Below, one piece after another: positions 1 through 6,052 of a DNA stretch of 7,576 bases. Made by a program: the position numbers and the translations under genes. How positions within the stretch are numbered: position 1 is the first letter of the stretch; each line of letters begins with the position of its first letter. Below the pieces are notes generated by a model. The model saw nothing but the letters and a program-made list of their open reading frames with translations. It did no database searches and had not been told where the DNA came from. Source of the DNA: an uncultured Cloacibacillus sp. (GTDB taxonomy: Bacteria > Synergistota > Synergistia > Synergistales > Synergistaceae); contig CAKSWL010000092.1 in assembly GCA_934511335.1 (NCBI GenBank), positions 1-7,576 on the forward strand, in the 5' to 3' direction.

Positions 1-134
1 TTCTTGTACATGGCTGTCCACGTCTTTACGGAATCAGGACTTACTCCTGAGGTTTCTGCGATATGCCTTCTTGAGAGGCCCTGTTTCTGCATTTCGACGG
101 CTTTAATACGTTTTTCTGTATTTCTCTTTGACAT
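1..134 (-). CDS. IS3-family transposase OrfA, N-terminal part (partial)
   Basis: An ATG at 134 is preceded by a strong ribosome binding site AAGGAGGG (143-150, minus). It opens a frame that stays open to the window edge, giving 44 complete residues starting MSKRNTEKRIKAVEMQKQG. Residues about 19-44 look like a helix-turn-helix (SRRHIAETSGVSPDSVKTW). The closing KTWTAMYK resembles the VRTWVALYE stretch of IS150-group OrfA proteins, whose HTH binds the IS ends. The frameshift site and the DDE integrase (OrfB) would be off the left edge. A TATAAA box at 160-165 (minus) could act as its -10, but no good -35 is visible. A small stand-alone HTH protein is the alternative; the adjacent terminal repeat favours a transposase. 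Confidence 0.75.
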   Translation of the reverse strand, partial: MSKRNTEKRIKAVEMQKQGLSRRHIAETSGVSPDSVKTWTAMYK

Positions 135-214
135 AGAACAAACCCTCCTTATATGTTTGTTTATACAATGCTTGGAGGGCTGATTTTACTATCTTGATTT
201 AGGGGCGCTGTTCA
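1..214 (-). mobile_element. Left end of an IS3-family insertion sequence (window-truncated)
   Basis: The minus strand from 214 starts TGAACAGCGCCCCTAAATC, which resembles the terminal repeats of IS3-family elements of the IS2/IS150 type (TG start followed by a CCCC block). About 80 bp further in comes an orfA-like gene, the usual layout at the left end of such elements. The other end and the orfB integrase lie outside the window, so the target duplication cannot be checked. The element ends about 14 bp beyond the T-run of the neighbouring transporter terminator, so it appears to have inserted into a neutral downstream spacer. The exact boundary at 214 is inferred from the terminal repeat alone. 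Confidence 0.65.
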
Positions 215-227
215 CCATGTCGGGGGC

Positions 228-265
228 AAAAAACAATGAGGCTCGGGAAAGAACTCCCGAACCTC
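228..265 (-). terminator. Rho-independent terminator of the NSS transporter gene
   Basis: Arms 238-248 (GAGGCTCGGGA) and 255-265 (TCCCGAACCTC) pair over 11 positions with one mismatch and a 6-nt loop. Read on the minus strand, the hairpin is followed by ATTGTTTTTTG. It begins 38 bp after the transporter stop codon. Confidence 0.8.
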
Positions 266-302
266 CGCAGGAATAGACCTTAATACTTGAATAAGCGCAC
301 CG

Positions 303-1712
303 CTAAATCTTTATGATCCCCAGCGCGTTGAGGAAGATGACCAGCACGAGGACCGGCGTCACATAGCGCAGCAGCACGCGGATAAAGGACACCCGCCCCT
401 CGTTGTGCAGCATGCCGCGATTGCTCAGCTCGTCGGAGAGGTCGCCGCGCTTCATCACATAGCCGGTGAATATCGCGATGCAGAGACCGCCTATCGGCAT
501 CGTCACGTTGGAGGAGAGATAATCGAAAAGATCGAAGAAACCCTTGCCGAACACCGTAATCCCGCCGAAGTACCCGGAACCGTCGGCGGAGCCGGCGGCA
601 AGAATGCCGATCACGCCGATGATGAGACAGTTGATGAGCGACGACTTCTTACGCGAGATATTGAACTCCTCGGCCATCCAGATCGTCGGCACCTCGACCA
701 GCGAGAGCATCGCGCCGTTCGCCGCAAAGGCCGTCAGCAGGAAGAAGGCGAAGAGGAGCACCTGCCCGAAGGGCATCTGCGAGAAGACGAGCGGAATGGT
801 GATAAAGAGCAGTCCCGGCCCCGCCCCCGGCTCCACGCCGAAGGAGAATACCGTCGGGAATATCGCAAGCCCCGCGAGCATCGAAATGCAGATATCGGCG
901 ACCGCGATCTTGAGCGGGGAGGTCGAAAGTTCGGCGTCGTCGGTAAAGTACGAGCCGTAGGTGATCATCGTCCCCATACCGAGCGAGAGTTTGAAGAAGG
1001 CCAGCCCCATCGCCGCGAGGATGACGCCGGGCGTCACCTGTTTGAAATCCACGTGGAAGAGGAAGCGCAGGCCGTCGCCCGCGCCCGGCAGCGTGAGGGC
1101 GCGGATGACGCAGATTATCAGCAGCACGAAGAGCGCCGGCATCATCACCTTGATGGCCCGCTCGATCCCCTTAGCCACGCCGAGAGAGATAATCGTTCCC
1201 ACCACGACAAGCACGACGATCTGCCAAAATATCGGCGCCAGCACCGTGGAGGAGAAAAATGGCGCCTCCGCGCCGCCTGCCCCGATCGTCGCGGCGAAAA
1301 GCGCGGCGGCGCTATCCTTCGTGATATCGGAAAAAGCCCCCGTCGCCGCCTTGAATGTGTAACAGTAGACCCAGCCGGCGACGCAGCTGTAAAAGAACAT
1401 GATGAGATACGAGGATACCGCGCCGAGGAAGCCGATGCCCGACCAGGGAGTACGCGGATTTCCCGTCAGCTTCTTAAAAGCGCCCACCGCGTTCAGGCGC
1501 GAGCGGCGGCCGATGACGAATTCACTGATCATGATCGGAACGGCGACGCAAAAGACAAAGAAAAGATAGATGACGAGGAAAGCCCCGCCCCCGCCGGTGC
1601 CGGTCATATACGGGAACTTCCAAATATTCCCGAGGCCAACCGCCGAACCGAGAGCGACCATAAGGGCCGCCAGGGTGGAACTGAAACCGTCTCGCTTGCT
1701 TCCTGTGTACAT
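303..1712 (-). CDS. Neurotransmitter:sodium symporter (NSS/SNF) family transporter
   Basis: This is a 469-aa polytopic inner-membrane protein of the NSS family (LeuT fold), which normally drives amino acid uptake with Na+. The TM1 signature is present near residues 22-35 (GSAVGLGNIWKFPY), followed by GGGAF and a basic GRR cytoplasmic loop. TM6 (FFKLSLGMG, about 239-247) and TM7-TM8 are recognisable, and length is normal for a bacterial 11-12 TM member. The ATG at 1712 is chosen because GAAGGAGAG (1720-1728) lies 7 nt upstream; a start 9 codons earlier at 1739 lacks such a site. By-eye alignment to LeuT gives Lys241 at Thr254, Asp273 at Asn286, Ser277 at Glu290, and Gly333/Ala334 at Thr354/Ser355. 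The cation sites are therefore atypical (see findings). Substrate is unknown; the adjacent racemase and dehydratase suggest an amino acid. Confidence 0.93.
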   Translation of the reverse strand: MYTGSKRDGFSSTLAALMVALGSAVGLGNIWKFPYMTGTGGGGAFLVIYLFFVFCVAVPIMISEFVIGRRSRLNAVGAFKKLTGNPRTPWSGIGFLGAVSSYLIMFFYSCVAGWVYCYTFKAATGAFSDITKDSAAALFAATIGAGGAEAPFFSSTVLAPIFWQIVVLVVVGTIISLGVAKGIERAIKVMMPALFVLLIICVIRALTLPGAGDGLRFLFHVDFKQVTPGVILAAMGLAFFKLSLGMGTMITYGSYFTDDAELSTSPLKIAVADICISMLAGLAIFPTVFSFGVEPGAGPGLLFITIPLVFSQMPFGQVLLFAFFLLTAFAANGAMLSLVEVPTIWMAEEFNISRKKSSLINCLIIGVIGILAAGSADGSGYFGGITVFGKGFFDLFDYLSSNVTMPIGGLCIAIFTGYVMKRGDLSDELSNRGMLHNEGRVSFIRVLLRYVTPVLVLVIFLNALGIIKI

Positions 1713-1743
1713 AAAATATCTCTCCTTCAGTAATGGCATAAAT

Positions 1744-1790
1744 AAAAAAACAACCTGATATGGTCGTCTAATTCTACACCAAATCAGGCT
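1744..1790 (-). terminator. Terminator or attenuator between racemase and transporter genes
   Basis: On the minus strand AGCCTGAT-T-TGGT pairs with ACCA-T-ATCAGGTT. This makes 8 + 4 bp interrupted by one T-T mismatch and including one G-U pair, with a 13-nt loop. It is followed by G and seven T residues (1744-1750). It starts 65 nt after the racemase stop and ends about 16 nt before the transporter ribosome binding site. It probably ends the racemase transcript. A weak TAGAAT -10 candidate (1771-1776, minus) lies in its loop and could start transporter transcription. Confidence 0.65.
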
Positions 1791-1854
1791 ATTTCACAGC
1801 AAAATATACGTTTGAAATCAGAGGATGCTTTGAGAAGAATTTTTTCGGCGGCTT

Positions 1855-2943
1855 TTACTCAAAAACCTTCGTCACATAGGGCGAGGTCGAGGCCGCCAGC
1901 ATCGCGGGATAGTCGGGGCGAAAAGACAGGATGTCGCCGACACTGAGGTCGGGACGCTCCTCTATGTCTACGAGCAGATGGTCGCTGGAGGCTGTGATGA
2001 TGCGCACGCCGACGTCAAGCGGCTTAAGCCCCGCGATGTTGACATCCTGCTTCCCGACGGCGAGAATGCCGCGGCGGCGCTCTCCCCTGTCCTTAAAGAC
2101 GGGGACGTCGCCGAAGGCGTCATGGCCGATCTCGCCCACAGGCAGCGTCGGCTTCGTGCGCACCTCGACGAGCTCCGCCTCCAGCCGCATCGTATCCTGA
2201 GAGAGCCCCGCGAGGATCATGCCGAAGGAGGTATCGCGTCCCAGCAGTATCGCCTCTCCGATCCTCAGGTTATTGAAGGCCTTCGGCAGATTGCCGCGCC
2301 TCATCTGAACGAAAGAACCGGTGCCGCCGCCTGAATATATCGCAAGCGGACGGCCGAGCGCGGCCTCGACCGCCCCGCCGCAGGCGGCCAGCGCCGCAAG
2401 GTTCTCCGGCGTCGGCAGTACGCCGCTGGCGCAGGAGAAGTTGGCGCCGACGCCCGCGATCTTCATTCTGCCGGCAAACTTCGCCAGCCCTGCGGCGACC
2501 GCCTCCGCCTCTTTGAACCAGAAACCCTCGCGGAGGTCGCCCATGTCGAACATGACGACGCACTTTACCTCCGCGCCGCGCCTCTCACAGATACCGGCAA
2601 GCGCCTCGGCGGCGCCCATATCGGAGATAAGCGTATAGTCGCAAAGCTCGGCAAGCTCCTCCAGCTCGGAACGCATCGGTATGCGGATCAGCGCGAACTC
2701 GCAGCCCACGCCCGCCTCCTTCATCCGGCGGATATTATCAAGACGGCTGTCCGCTATAGTCCTCACGCCGGCGGCCTCAAAGGCTCGCGCGATCTCAGGG
2801 AAGGCCGACATGCCCTTGGAAACACCCCAGACGTCCACGCCGTACCGGGCGCATTCTTCAACGATATAACCAGCGTTTTTTCTAATATTTTCCAACTTGA
2901 CCATCAAGAGCGGGTATTTGATCCTTTCCTGCGCCAACGGCAC
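1855..2943 (-). CDS. Alanine/ornithine racemase-family PLP-dependent enzyme
   Basis: The 362-aa product belongs to the fold-type III PLP group (alanine racemase N-terminal domain) and most resembles the ornithine racemase-like branch known from amino-acid-fermenting clostridia. The expected PLP lysine is Lys43 in WGVSKG (compare GVTK). Other family landmarks are ADSR (about 64-67), a GDLREG loop (about 135-140), a glycine-rich SGGGTGSF (about 204-211), NNLRIGEAILLGRD (about 224-237) and a late SSDHLLVD. Such enzymes interconvert L and D forms of an amino acid; the substrate here is not determined. The start is set at a GTG (2943) because GGGAGG (2952-2957) lies 8 nt upstream. An ATG 9 codons earlier (2970) has no ribosome binding site. 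Divergent from the dehydratase gene and upstream of the transporter on the same strand. Confidence 0.85.
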   Translation of the reverse strand: MPLAQERIKYPLLMVKLENIRKNAGYIVEECARYGVDVWGVSKGMSAFPEIARAFEAAGVRTIADSRLDNIRRMKEAGVGCEFALIRIPMRSELEELAELCDYTLISDMGAAEALAGICERRGAEVKCVVMFDMGDLREGFWFKEAEAVAAGLAKFAGRMKIAGVGANFSCASGVLPTPENLAALAACGGAVEAALGRPLAIYSGGGTGSFVQMRRGNLPKAFNNLRIGEAILLGRDTSFGMILAGLSQDTMRLEAELVEVRTKPTLPVGEIGHDAFGDVPVFKDRGERRRGILAVGKQDVNIAGLKPLDVGVRIITASSDHLLVDIEERPDLSVGDILSFRPDYPAMLAASTSPYVTKVFE

Positions 2944-2986
2944 CAGACACACCTCCCGGATGAAATTCATTAAATCGCAACGACTG

Positions 2987-3015
2987 ATTATACAGCTTTG
3001 AATAAAATTCTCTAC
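2987..3015 (-). promoter_or_regulatory. Putative promoter of the racemase gene (-10 only convincing)
   Basis: The minus strand carries a perfect TATAAT at 2987-2992, which would start transcription about 37 nt before the chosen GTG. The hexamer at -35 spacing (3010-3015, GTAGAG) is a poor match. The divergent spacer 2971-3056 is strikingly AT-rich compared with the genes on both sides and contains a 10-bp palindrome TAATATATTA (3023-3032), so operator sites for divergent control are possible. Confidence 0.4.
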
Positions 3016-3069
3016 TCTGTGTTAATATATTACATTATTATATATCAATTCACATAAGGAGGCATCATG

Positions 3070-4053
3070 ATGAGCAATTTACCGATAAACCCCGATATCA
3101 CCGATGTCCTGAAGGCGTATAAATTTCTAAAAAGCCGCGTGCGCCGCACGCCCACCGAATATTCGCACGCGCTGTCGGCGAAGGCGGGCGCCCCCGTATA
3201 CCTGAAACTTGAAAATCAGCAGCTCTGCGGCTCCTTCAAGCTCCGCGGCGCGCTCTACAAGATGAACTCGCTCACTCCCGCCGAAAGAGCCCTCGGCGTA
3301 GTGACCTGCTCCAGCGGCAACCACGGCCAAGGCGTGGCGGCCGCCGCCCGGGAGCTGCGGATAAAGACAAAAATATTCGTCCCCGCCCTTTGTCCTGAAA
3401 CAAAAAAAGAGGCGATCAGGCGGCGGGGCGGAGACTTTGCGGAGCTCGTCGTCGCCAGCGGAGACTATGACTTCACGGAGAAGACGGCACACGAATACGC
3501 CGCGGCGCACGGGCTCACCTACGTCTCCTCCTTTGAAGACGCGACCGTCGTCGCGGGGCAGGGGACGGCCGGCCTTGAGATGTTCATGGACGAGCCGGAC
3601 ATCGAACTGCTGCTGGTGCCCGCGGGCGGCGGCGGGCTCATGAACGGCGTGGCGATCGCCGCTAAGGCGCTCAACCCCGGCGTTGAAATATGGGGAGTGC
3701 AGACCGACACCTCAAATCCCTGGGTCGTATCGTGGGCTGACGGGATCGTAAAAGAGGTAGAATACGGCGAAACGCTCGCCGACGGCCTTGCGGGCGGCAT
3801 CCCGCAAAGCCTCCTCTCCCTCGCGAAGCTCCGCGTATCTGGGATATTGGAGGTTACGGAAAAAGAGCTGGCCGCGGCGATCGCCTTCATGCACCGCGAA
3901 CAGCACCAGGTGATCGAAGGCGCGGGGGCCGTGGGGATCGCGGCGCTGCTTGCCGGAAAGGCCCCCGTCAAAGGCCGCAAAACGGGCGTCGTCGTCTCTG
4001 GCGGAAACATCGACGAGGCCAAGCTCCTCAAAGTGCTCGCCGAATACAAATGA
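3070..4053 (+). CDS. Threonine/serine dehydratase (PLP fold-type II ammonia-lyase, TdcB-like)
   Basis: The 327-aa product matches the catabolic threonine/serine ammonia-lyase family, which deaminates threonine or serine to a 2-oxo acid plus ammonia. The PLP lysine is Lys57 in GSFKLRGA. The substrate loop SSGNHGQG is at about 81-88, the PLP phosphate-binding GGGG at about 186-189, and SGGN near 310-313. It ends after the catalytic domain without a C-terminal ACT regulatory domain, so it is unlike biosynthetic IlvA. AAGGAGG (3056-3062) lies 7 nt before the ATG at 3070 and only 4 nt before one at 3067, so the second ATG is preferred. The ADGLAGG segment differs from the ADGIAV that I recall from classical threonine dehydratases, so serine, hydroxythreonine or another 3-hydroxy amino acid is possible. 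It is divergent from a racemase gene, which suggests amino acid fermentation. Confidence 0.9.
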   Translation: MSNLPINPDITDVLKAYKFLKSRVRRTPTEYSHALSAKAGAPVYLKLENQQLCGSFKLRGALYKMNSLTPAERALGVVTCSSGNHGQGVAAAARELRIKTKIFVPALCPETKKEAIRRRGGDFAELVVASGDYDFTEKTAHEYAAAHGLTYVSSFEDATVVAGQGTAGLEMFMDEPDIELLLVPAGGGGLMNGVAIAAKALNPGVEIWGVQTDTSNPWVVSWADGIVKEVEYGETLADGLAGGIPQSLLSLAKLRVSGILEVTEKELAAAIAFMHREQHQVIEGAGAVGIAALLAGKAPVKGRKTGVVVSGGNIDEAKLLKVLAEYK

Positions 4054-4140
4054 CCGCCGCGCCGCTTTTCCTTCGCCATGACAAAGACGCGGATGGCGTG
4101 TGCAGCCGCCGTCCGCGCGGCCTCTTGGGAAGTTTTTACC

Positions 4141-4173
4141 GCGCCTAAAAACAAATAGGCGCATTAATTTTTT
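4141..4173 (+). terminator. Rho-independent terminator of the dehydratase gene
   Basis: GCGCCTA (4141-4147) and TAGGCGC (4156-4162) form a perfect 7-bp stem with an 8-nt A-rich loop. ATTAATTTTTT follows on the plus strand. It lies about 90 nt after the dehydratase stop. The 87 nt in between (4054-4140) hold only a weak CGCCAT/ATGGCG inverted repeat and no gene. Confidence 0.7.
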
Positions 4174-4181
4174 GAATATAT

Positions 4182-4190
4182 TGTTATAAT
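4182..4190 (+). promoter_or_regulatory. Extended -10 promoter in a convergent intergenic gap
   Basis: TGTTATAAT is a perfect extended -10 (TGnTATAAT) on the plus strand. No good -35 lies at 15-18 nt spacing, as is common for extended -10 promoters. It points into a gap that has no plus-strand gene. The predicted start near 4197 falls within the left arm of a 17-bp inverted repeat, and a GC-rich hairpin lies about 100 nt downstream, so any transcript would be a short RNA ending near 4325. Confidence 0.35.
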
Positions 4191-4225
4191 ATTATCGTAT
4201 CGACAAACGTCGATACGATAATATT
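4188..4225. repeat. Perfect 17-bp inverted repeat with 4-nt loop
   Basis: Left arm AATATTATCGTATCGAC (4188-4204) is exactly complementary to the right arm GTCGATACGATAATATT (4209-4225) around AAAC. The right arm is followed by only TTTAAAAG, so it is a weak intrinsic terminator at best. Overlap with the -10 box and expected start point fits an operator; a small mobile or REP-like palindrome is the alternative. The perfect match makes chance unlikely. Confidence 0.9.
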
Positions 4226-4294
4226 TTAAAAGAGCGGTGTCTGTTCCGCCGGACATAGCAAGCGCCCTTATCACCACTGCAAAGCCATAACTAA

Positions 4295-4323
4295 AGAGCG
4301 GGGCCGCACCCCGCTCTCTTTCT
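4295..4323 (-). terminator. Strong GC-rich hairpin, terminator of the 4344-5012 gene, possibly bidirectional
   Basis: AGAGCGGGG (4295-4303) and CCCCGCTCT (4309-4317) form a perfect 9-bp stem with a 5-nt loop. It lies about 27 nt past the stop of the minus-strand gene. The minus-strand tail is TTTAGTT and the plus-strand tail is CTTTCTGTT, so both are weak T-tracts. It may stop both that gene and any plus-strand transcript from the 4182-4190 promoter. Confidence 0.7.
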
Positions 4324-4343
4324 GTTCCTTTTAGAGACCGGCC

Positions 4344-5012
4344 CTAGCCGATCGACGGCAGCAGCGGTATCTTCAGCTCCGGCACCGGACCGAGGACGTC
4401 CTTCGTCGCGTCAAGCTCCATATCGAAGAGGGCCTGCGTTATCCGCATCTGCGTGAGGTTGTCCGTCTCGTAGCTGATAGAAAAGCGCCGGTAGCCGAAT
4501 TTCTCGGCGAAGAACGAGAGGTTTGAGTTCTCCCGCCCCGTAAACGTCTGGAACGATTTATGGAGCGACTCCATGAAGGCGGCCTCGTTGAAAAAGGGGT
4601 CTTCGTTGACGAGCAGCAGCACCTTGCACTCATCCACCAGGACGTTTTCGCTCCAAATGTCGCAGAGGGTAAGCCCCGCCATCAGCCCCGGGTACTGGTG
4701 CAGCAACGGCAGCACTGAGTGCTCGAGCTGTTCGGAGTAGGAGAATACCATCGTAAAGCCGAACTCCAACCCCCCGTTGCGTCCCGGGTCGATCATGTTC
4801 TGGCGCGCCATCGTGCCGACGTTCCCGCTCTGAAAGCTGCGCAGATAGAGAAACTCGCTCTCCATCTCGAGGGCGAGTCCCGCGAGGCTGCCCAGCAACG
4901 GATTATAGAGCCTGTTCACCGTCACCGGCGAGTAATCTTTTCCATAAGGAACCCACGGCGCGATATCCAGGTCGATGTTTTGGTCCCAATAGGGGAGTAC
5001 GGAATTTATCAT
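4344..5012 (-). CDS. Hypothetical protein, 222 aa, family not recognised
   Basis: I do not recognise this family. Gene status is well supported: an ATG at 5012 with AAGGAGG (5022-5028) 9 nt upstream, a -35/-10 pair at 5048-5076, and a strong hairpin after the stop. The product is acidic and appears soluble, with no signal peptide, membrane segment or clear nucleotide- or metal-binding motif. The N-terminus is aromatic and proline-rich (YWDQNIDLDIAPWVPYGKD), the middle contains MVFSYSEQLEHSVLPLLHQY, and a mixed alpha/beta pattern such as ECKVLLLVNEDPFF follows. The C-terminus ends in proline-rich PVPELKIPLLPSIG. It is monocistronic and lies between the structured convergent gap and the DUF2400 gene. 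It may be lineage-restricted. Confidence 0.85.
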   Translation of the reverse strand: MINSVLPYWDQNIDLDIAPWVPYGKDYSPVTVNRLYNPLLGSLAGLALEMESEFLYLRSFQSGNVGTMARQNMIDPGRNGGLEFGFTMVFSYSEQLEHSVLPLLHQYPGLMAGLTLCDIWSENVLVDECKVLLLVNEDPFFNEAAFMESLHKSFQTFTGRENSNLSFFAEKFGYRRFSISYETDNLTQMRITQALFDMELDATKDVLGPVPELKIPLLPSIG

Positions 5013-5047
5013 CAGCCGCAGCCTCCTTCCATGATTTGTCTAGAAAG

Positions 5048-5076
5048 ATTATAGCATCACGGGGCGGCGCGGTAAA
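5048..5076 (-). promoter_or_regulatory. Sigma70-type promoter for the 222-aa hypothetical gene
   Basis: On the minus strand TTTACC (5071-5076) and a perfect TATAAT (5048-5053) are separated by exactly 17 bp. The start point would lie about 30 nt before the ATG at 5012, with the AAGGAGG ribosome binding site in between. Confidence 0.7.
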
Positions 5077-5168
5077 TCGCGGCGGACGGACAAACAGGGC
5101 AAACGCGCAAAATACGCCCCACGCGCCCCTTTCGCTTCCGCAGTTTCGCAGGCGGCGTCCGCTCCGAT

Positions 5169-5191
5169 AAAAAAGGGCCGCTGCGCCTTTT
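5169..5191 (-). terminator. Candidate terminator after the DUF2400 gene
   Basis: On the minus strand AAAAGGC pairs with GCC-C-TTTT (one bulged C, 6-nt loop), and the right arm runs into six T residues (5169-5174). It lies 42 nt after the stop at 5233. The rest of the spacer 5077-5168 shows no gene or other clear site. Confidence 0.45.
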
Positions 5192-5232
5192 CGCGATCCT
5201 CCCGTTTATTCAGTGTTTTTCCCGAAGGTTTA

Positions 5233-6048
5233 TCAGCGCTCCAGGTGCCACTTCGCAAAGAGCTCCGCCACCGTCATCTCCTCGCGAATGCCGTACCGTG
5301 TCAGCGCGAAGTCGTACTTTACGGGGTCGCCGGGGCAAATTTCTCGGAAATTCTCCGTGATTTCCACTGCGGCCTTGCCGTTCGCACTCTTTGACGAGCA
5401 GAGACCGAGCGTCGTCGTGATGTTGAACATGTGGGTGTCGAGCGGTATCAGCAGCTCCGCGGGCGAGAGCCCCTGCCAGCCGCCGGGGTCGACGTCGTCG
5501 CAGCGCACCATCCAGCGCAGAAAGAGGGCCATACGCTTGCAGGCGCTGCCCTTTGACGGACGCGGCAGCAGAAACATGTTATCGCGCCCCGCGCAGCGGT
5601 TGAAGGCGTCGGCAAAATTCTCCATCGCCTCGCGCATATCTCCCCGGTAGCCGGAGACAAAAAGCCCTTCGAGGCTGCCGCAGCGGCGCAGCACCTCGCC
5701 GGTCGCGGCAAGGAAGCCGCACATTTCGCCGCAGTCGGTGAAGCGGTGAACGAAACCGCAGAGCTTCTCCTCGTGGTCGCGCCGCGCGCTGTTTTTAAGA
5801 TATTCGGCGGGATGGGGGCCAAGCGCATCCAGCACCTTTTTAACGCTCTTCAATATCTGCGCGACCTTGCCGTAGGCGAGCCCGGAGGCGATGAGCCCCG
5901 CCACCTCGCGATCCGCCGTCTCTTCATAATCGTATAAAAACTGAAGCGGATCGGGTGAGACGTAGATCCGCCTGTTGTAATCCTCGTATATCTTCTCAAA
6001 AATCTTCCGGCTCGCGATCCTGGCCGGCGTCCCCTCCAGCGGCTTCAA
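5233..6048 (-). CDS. TIGR02757 / DUF2400 family protein
   Basis: The 271-aa product has the hallmarks of the TIGR02757/DUF2400 family of unknown function. These include SPDPLQFLYDYEETADREVAG near residues 31-51, LIASGLAYGKV (about 52-62), VHRF (100-103), GSACKRMALFLRWMVRCDDVD (about 167-187), IPLDTH (201-206) and DPVKYDFALTRYG (241-253). Its length is typical. The start is a TTG at 6048, 4 nt after the stop of the flavin reductase gene, with no visible Shine-Dalgarno sequence, so translation is probably coupled to that gene. No ATG or GTG lies in the first codons as an alternative. The conserved LDTH and lysine-rich GSACKR stretches may be active-site residues, but I know of no established function. 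It is last in the ferritin-flavin reductase cluster. Confidence 0.88.
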   Translation of the reverse strand: MKPLEGTPARIASRKIFEKIYEDYNRRIYVSPDPLQFLYDYEETADREVAGLIASGLAYGKVAQILKSVKKVLDALGPHPAEYLKNSARRDHEEKLCGFVHRFTDCGEMCGFLAATGEVLRRCGSLEGLFVSGYRGDMREAMENFADAFNRCAGRDNMFLLPRPSKGSACKRMALFLRWMVRCDDVDPGGWQGLSPAELLIPLDTHMFNITTTLGLCSSKSANGKAAVEITENFREICPGDPVKYDFALTRYGIREEMTVAELFAKWHLER

Positions 6049-6052
6049 AATA

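Noticed and set aside
405..1733. A 442-codon open reading frame on the plus strand opposite the transporter gene
   Set aside because: Its product is an Arg/His/Glu/Asp-rich string typical of the antisense of a hydrophobic membrane protein gene in GC-rich DNA. It has no family likeness, and the minus frame has an unmistakable NSS signature.
3023..3032. Palindrome TAATATATTA and a TGTG...CACA flank in the divergent spacer, considered as a CRP-type site
   Set aside because: The half-site spacing does not fit TGTGA-N6-TCACA, and AT-rich spacers give such palindromes readily. It is mentioned only as a possible operator.
3519..4164. Minus-strand open frames of 150 and 211 codons overlapping the dehydratase gene
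   Set aside because: They are antisense shadows of a clearly coding PLP enzyme, with no ribosome binding site or recognisable domain.
4164..4256. A 30-codon minus-strand frame starting MSGGTDTALLKYYR across the palindrome
   Set aside because: There is no ribosome binding site, and its content is mostly the palindrome read through. It is most likely chance.
4054..4343. Possible tRNA, riboswitch or known small RNA in the convergent gap
   Set aside because: No cloverleaf and no motif of a known riboswitch class could be found by eye. Only the promoter, palindrome and hairpin evidence remains.
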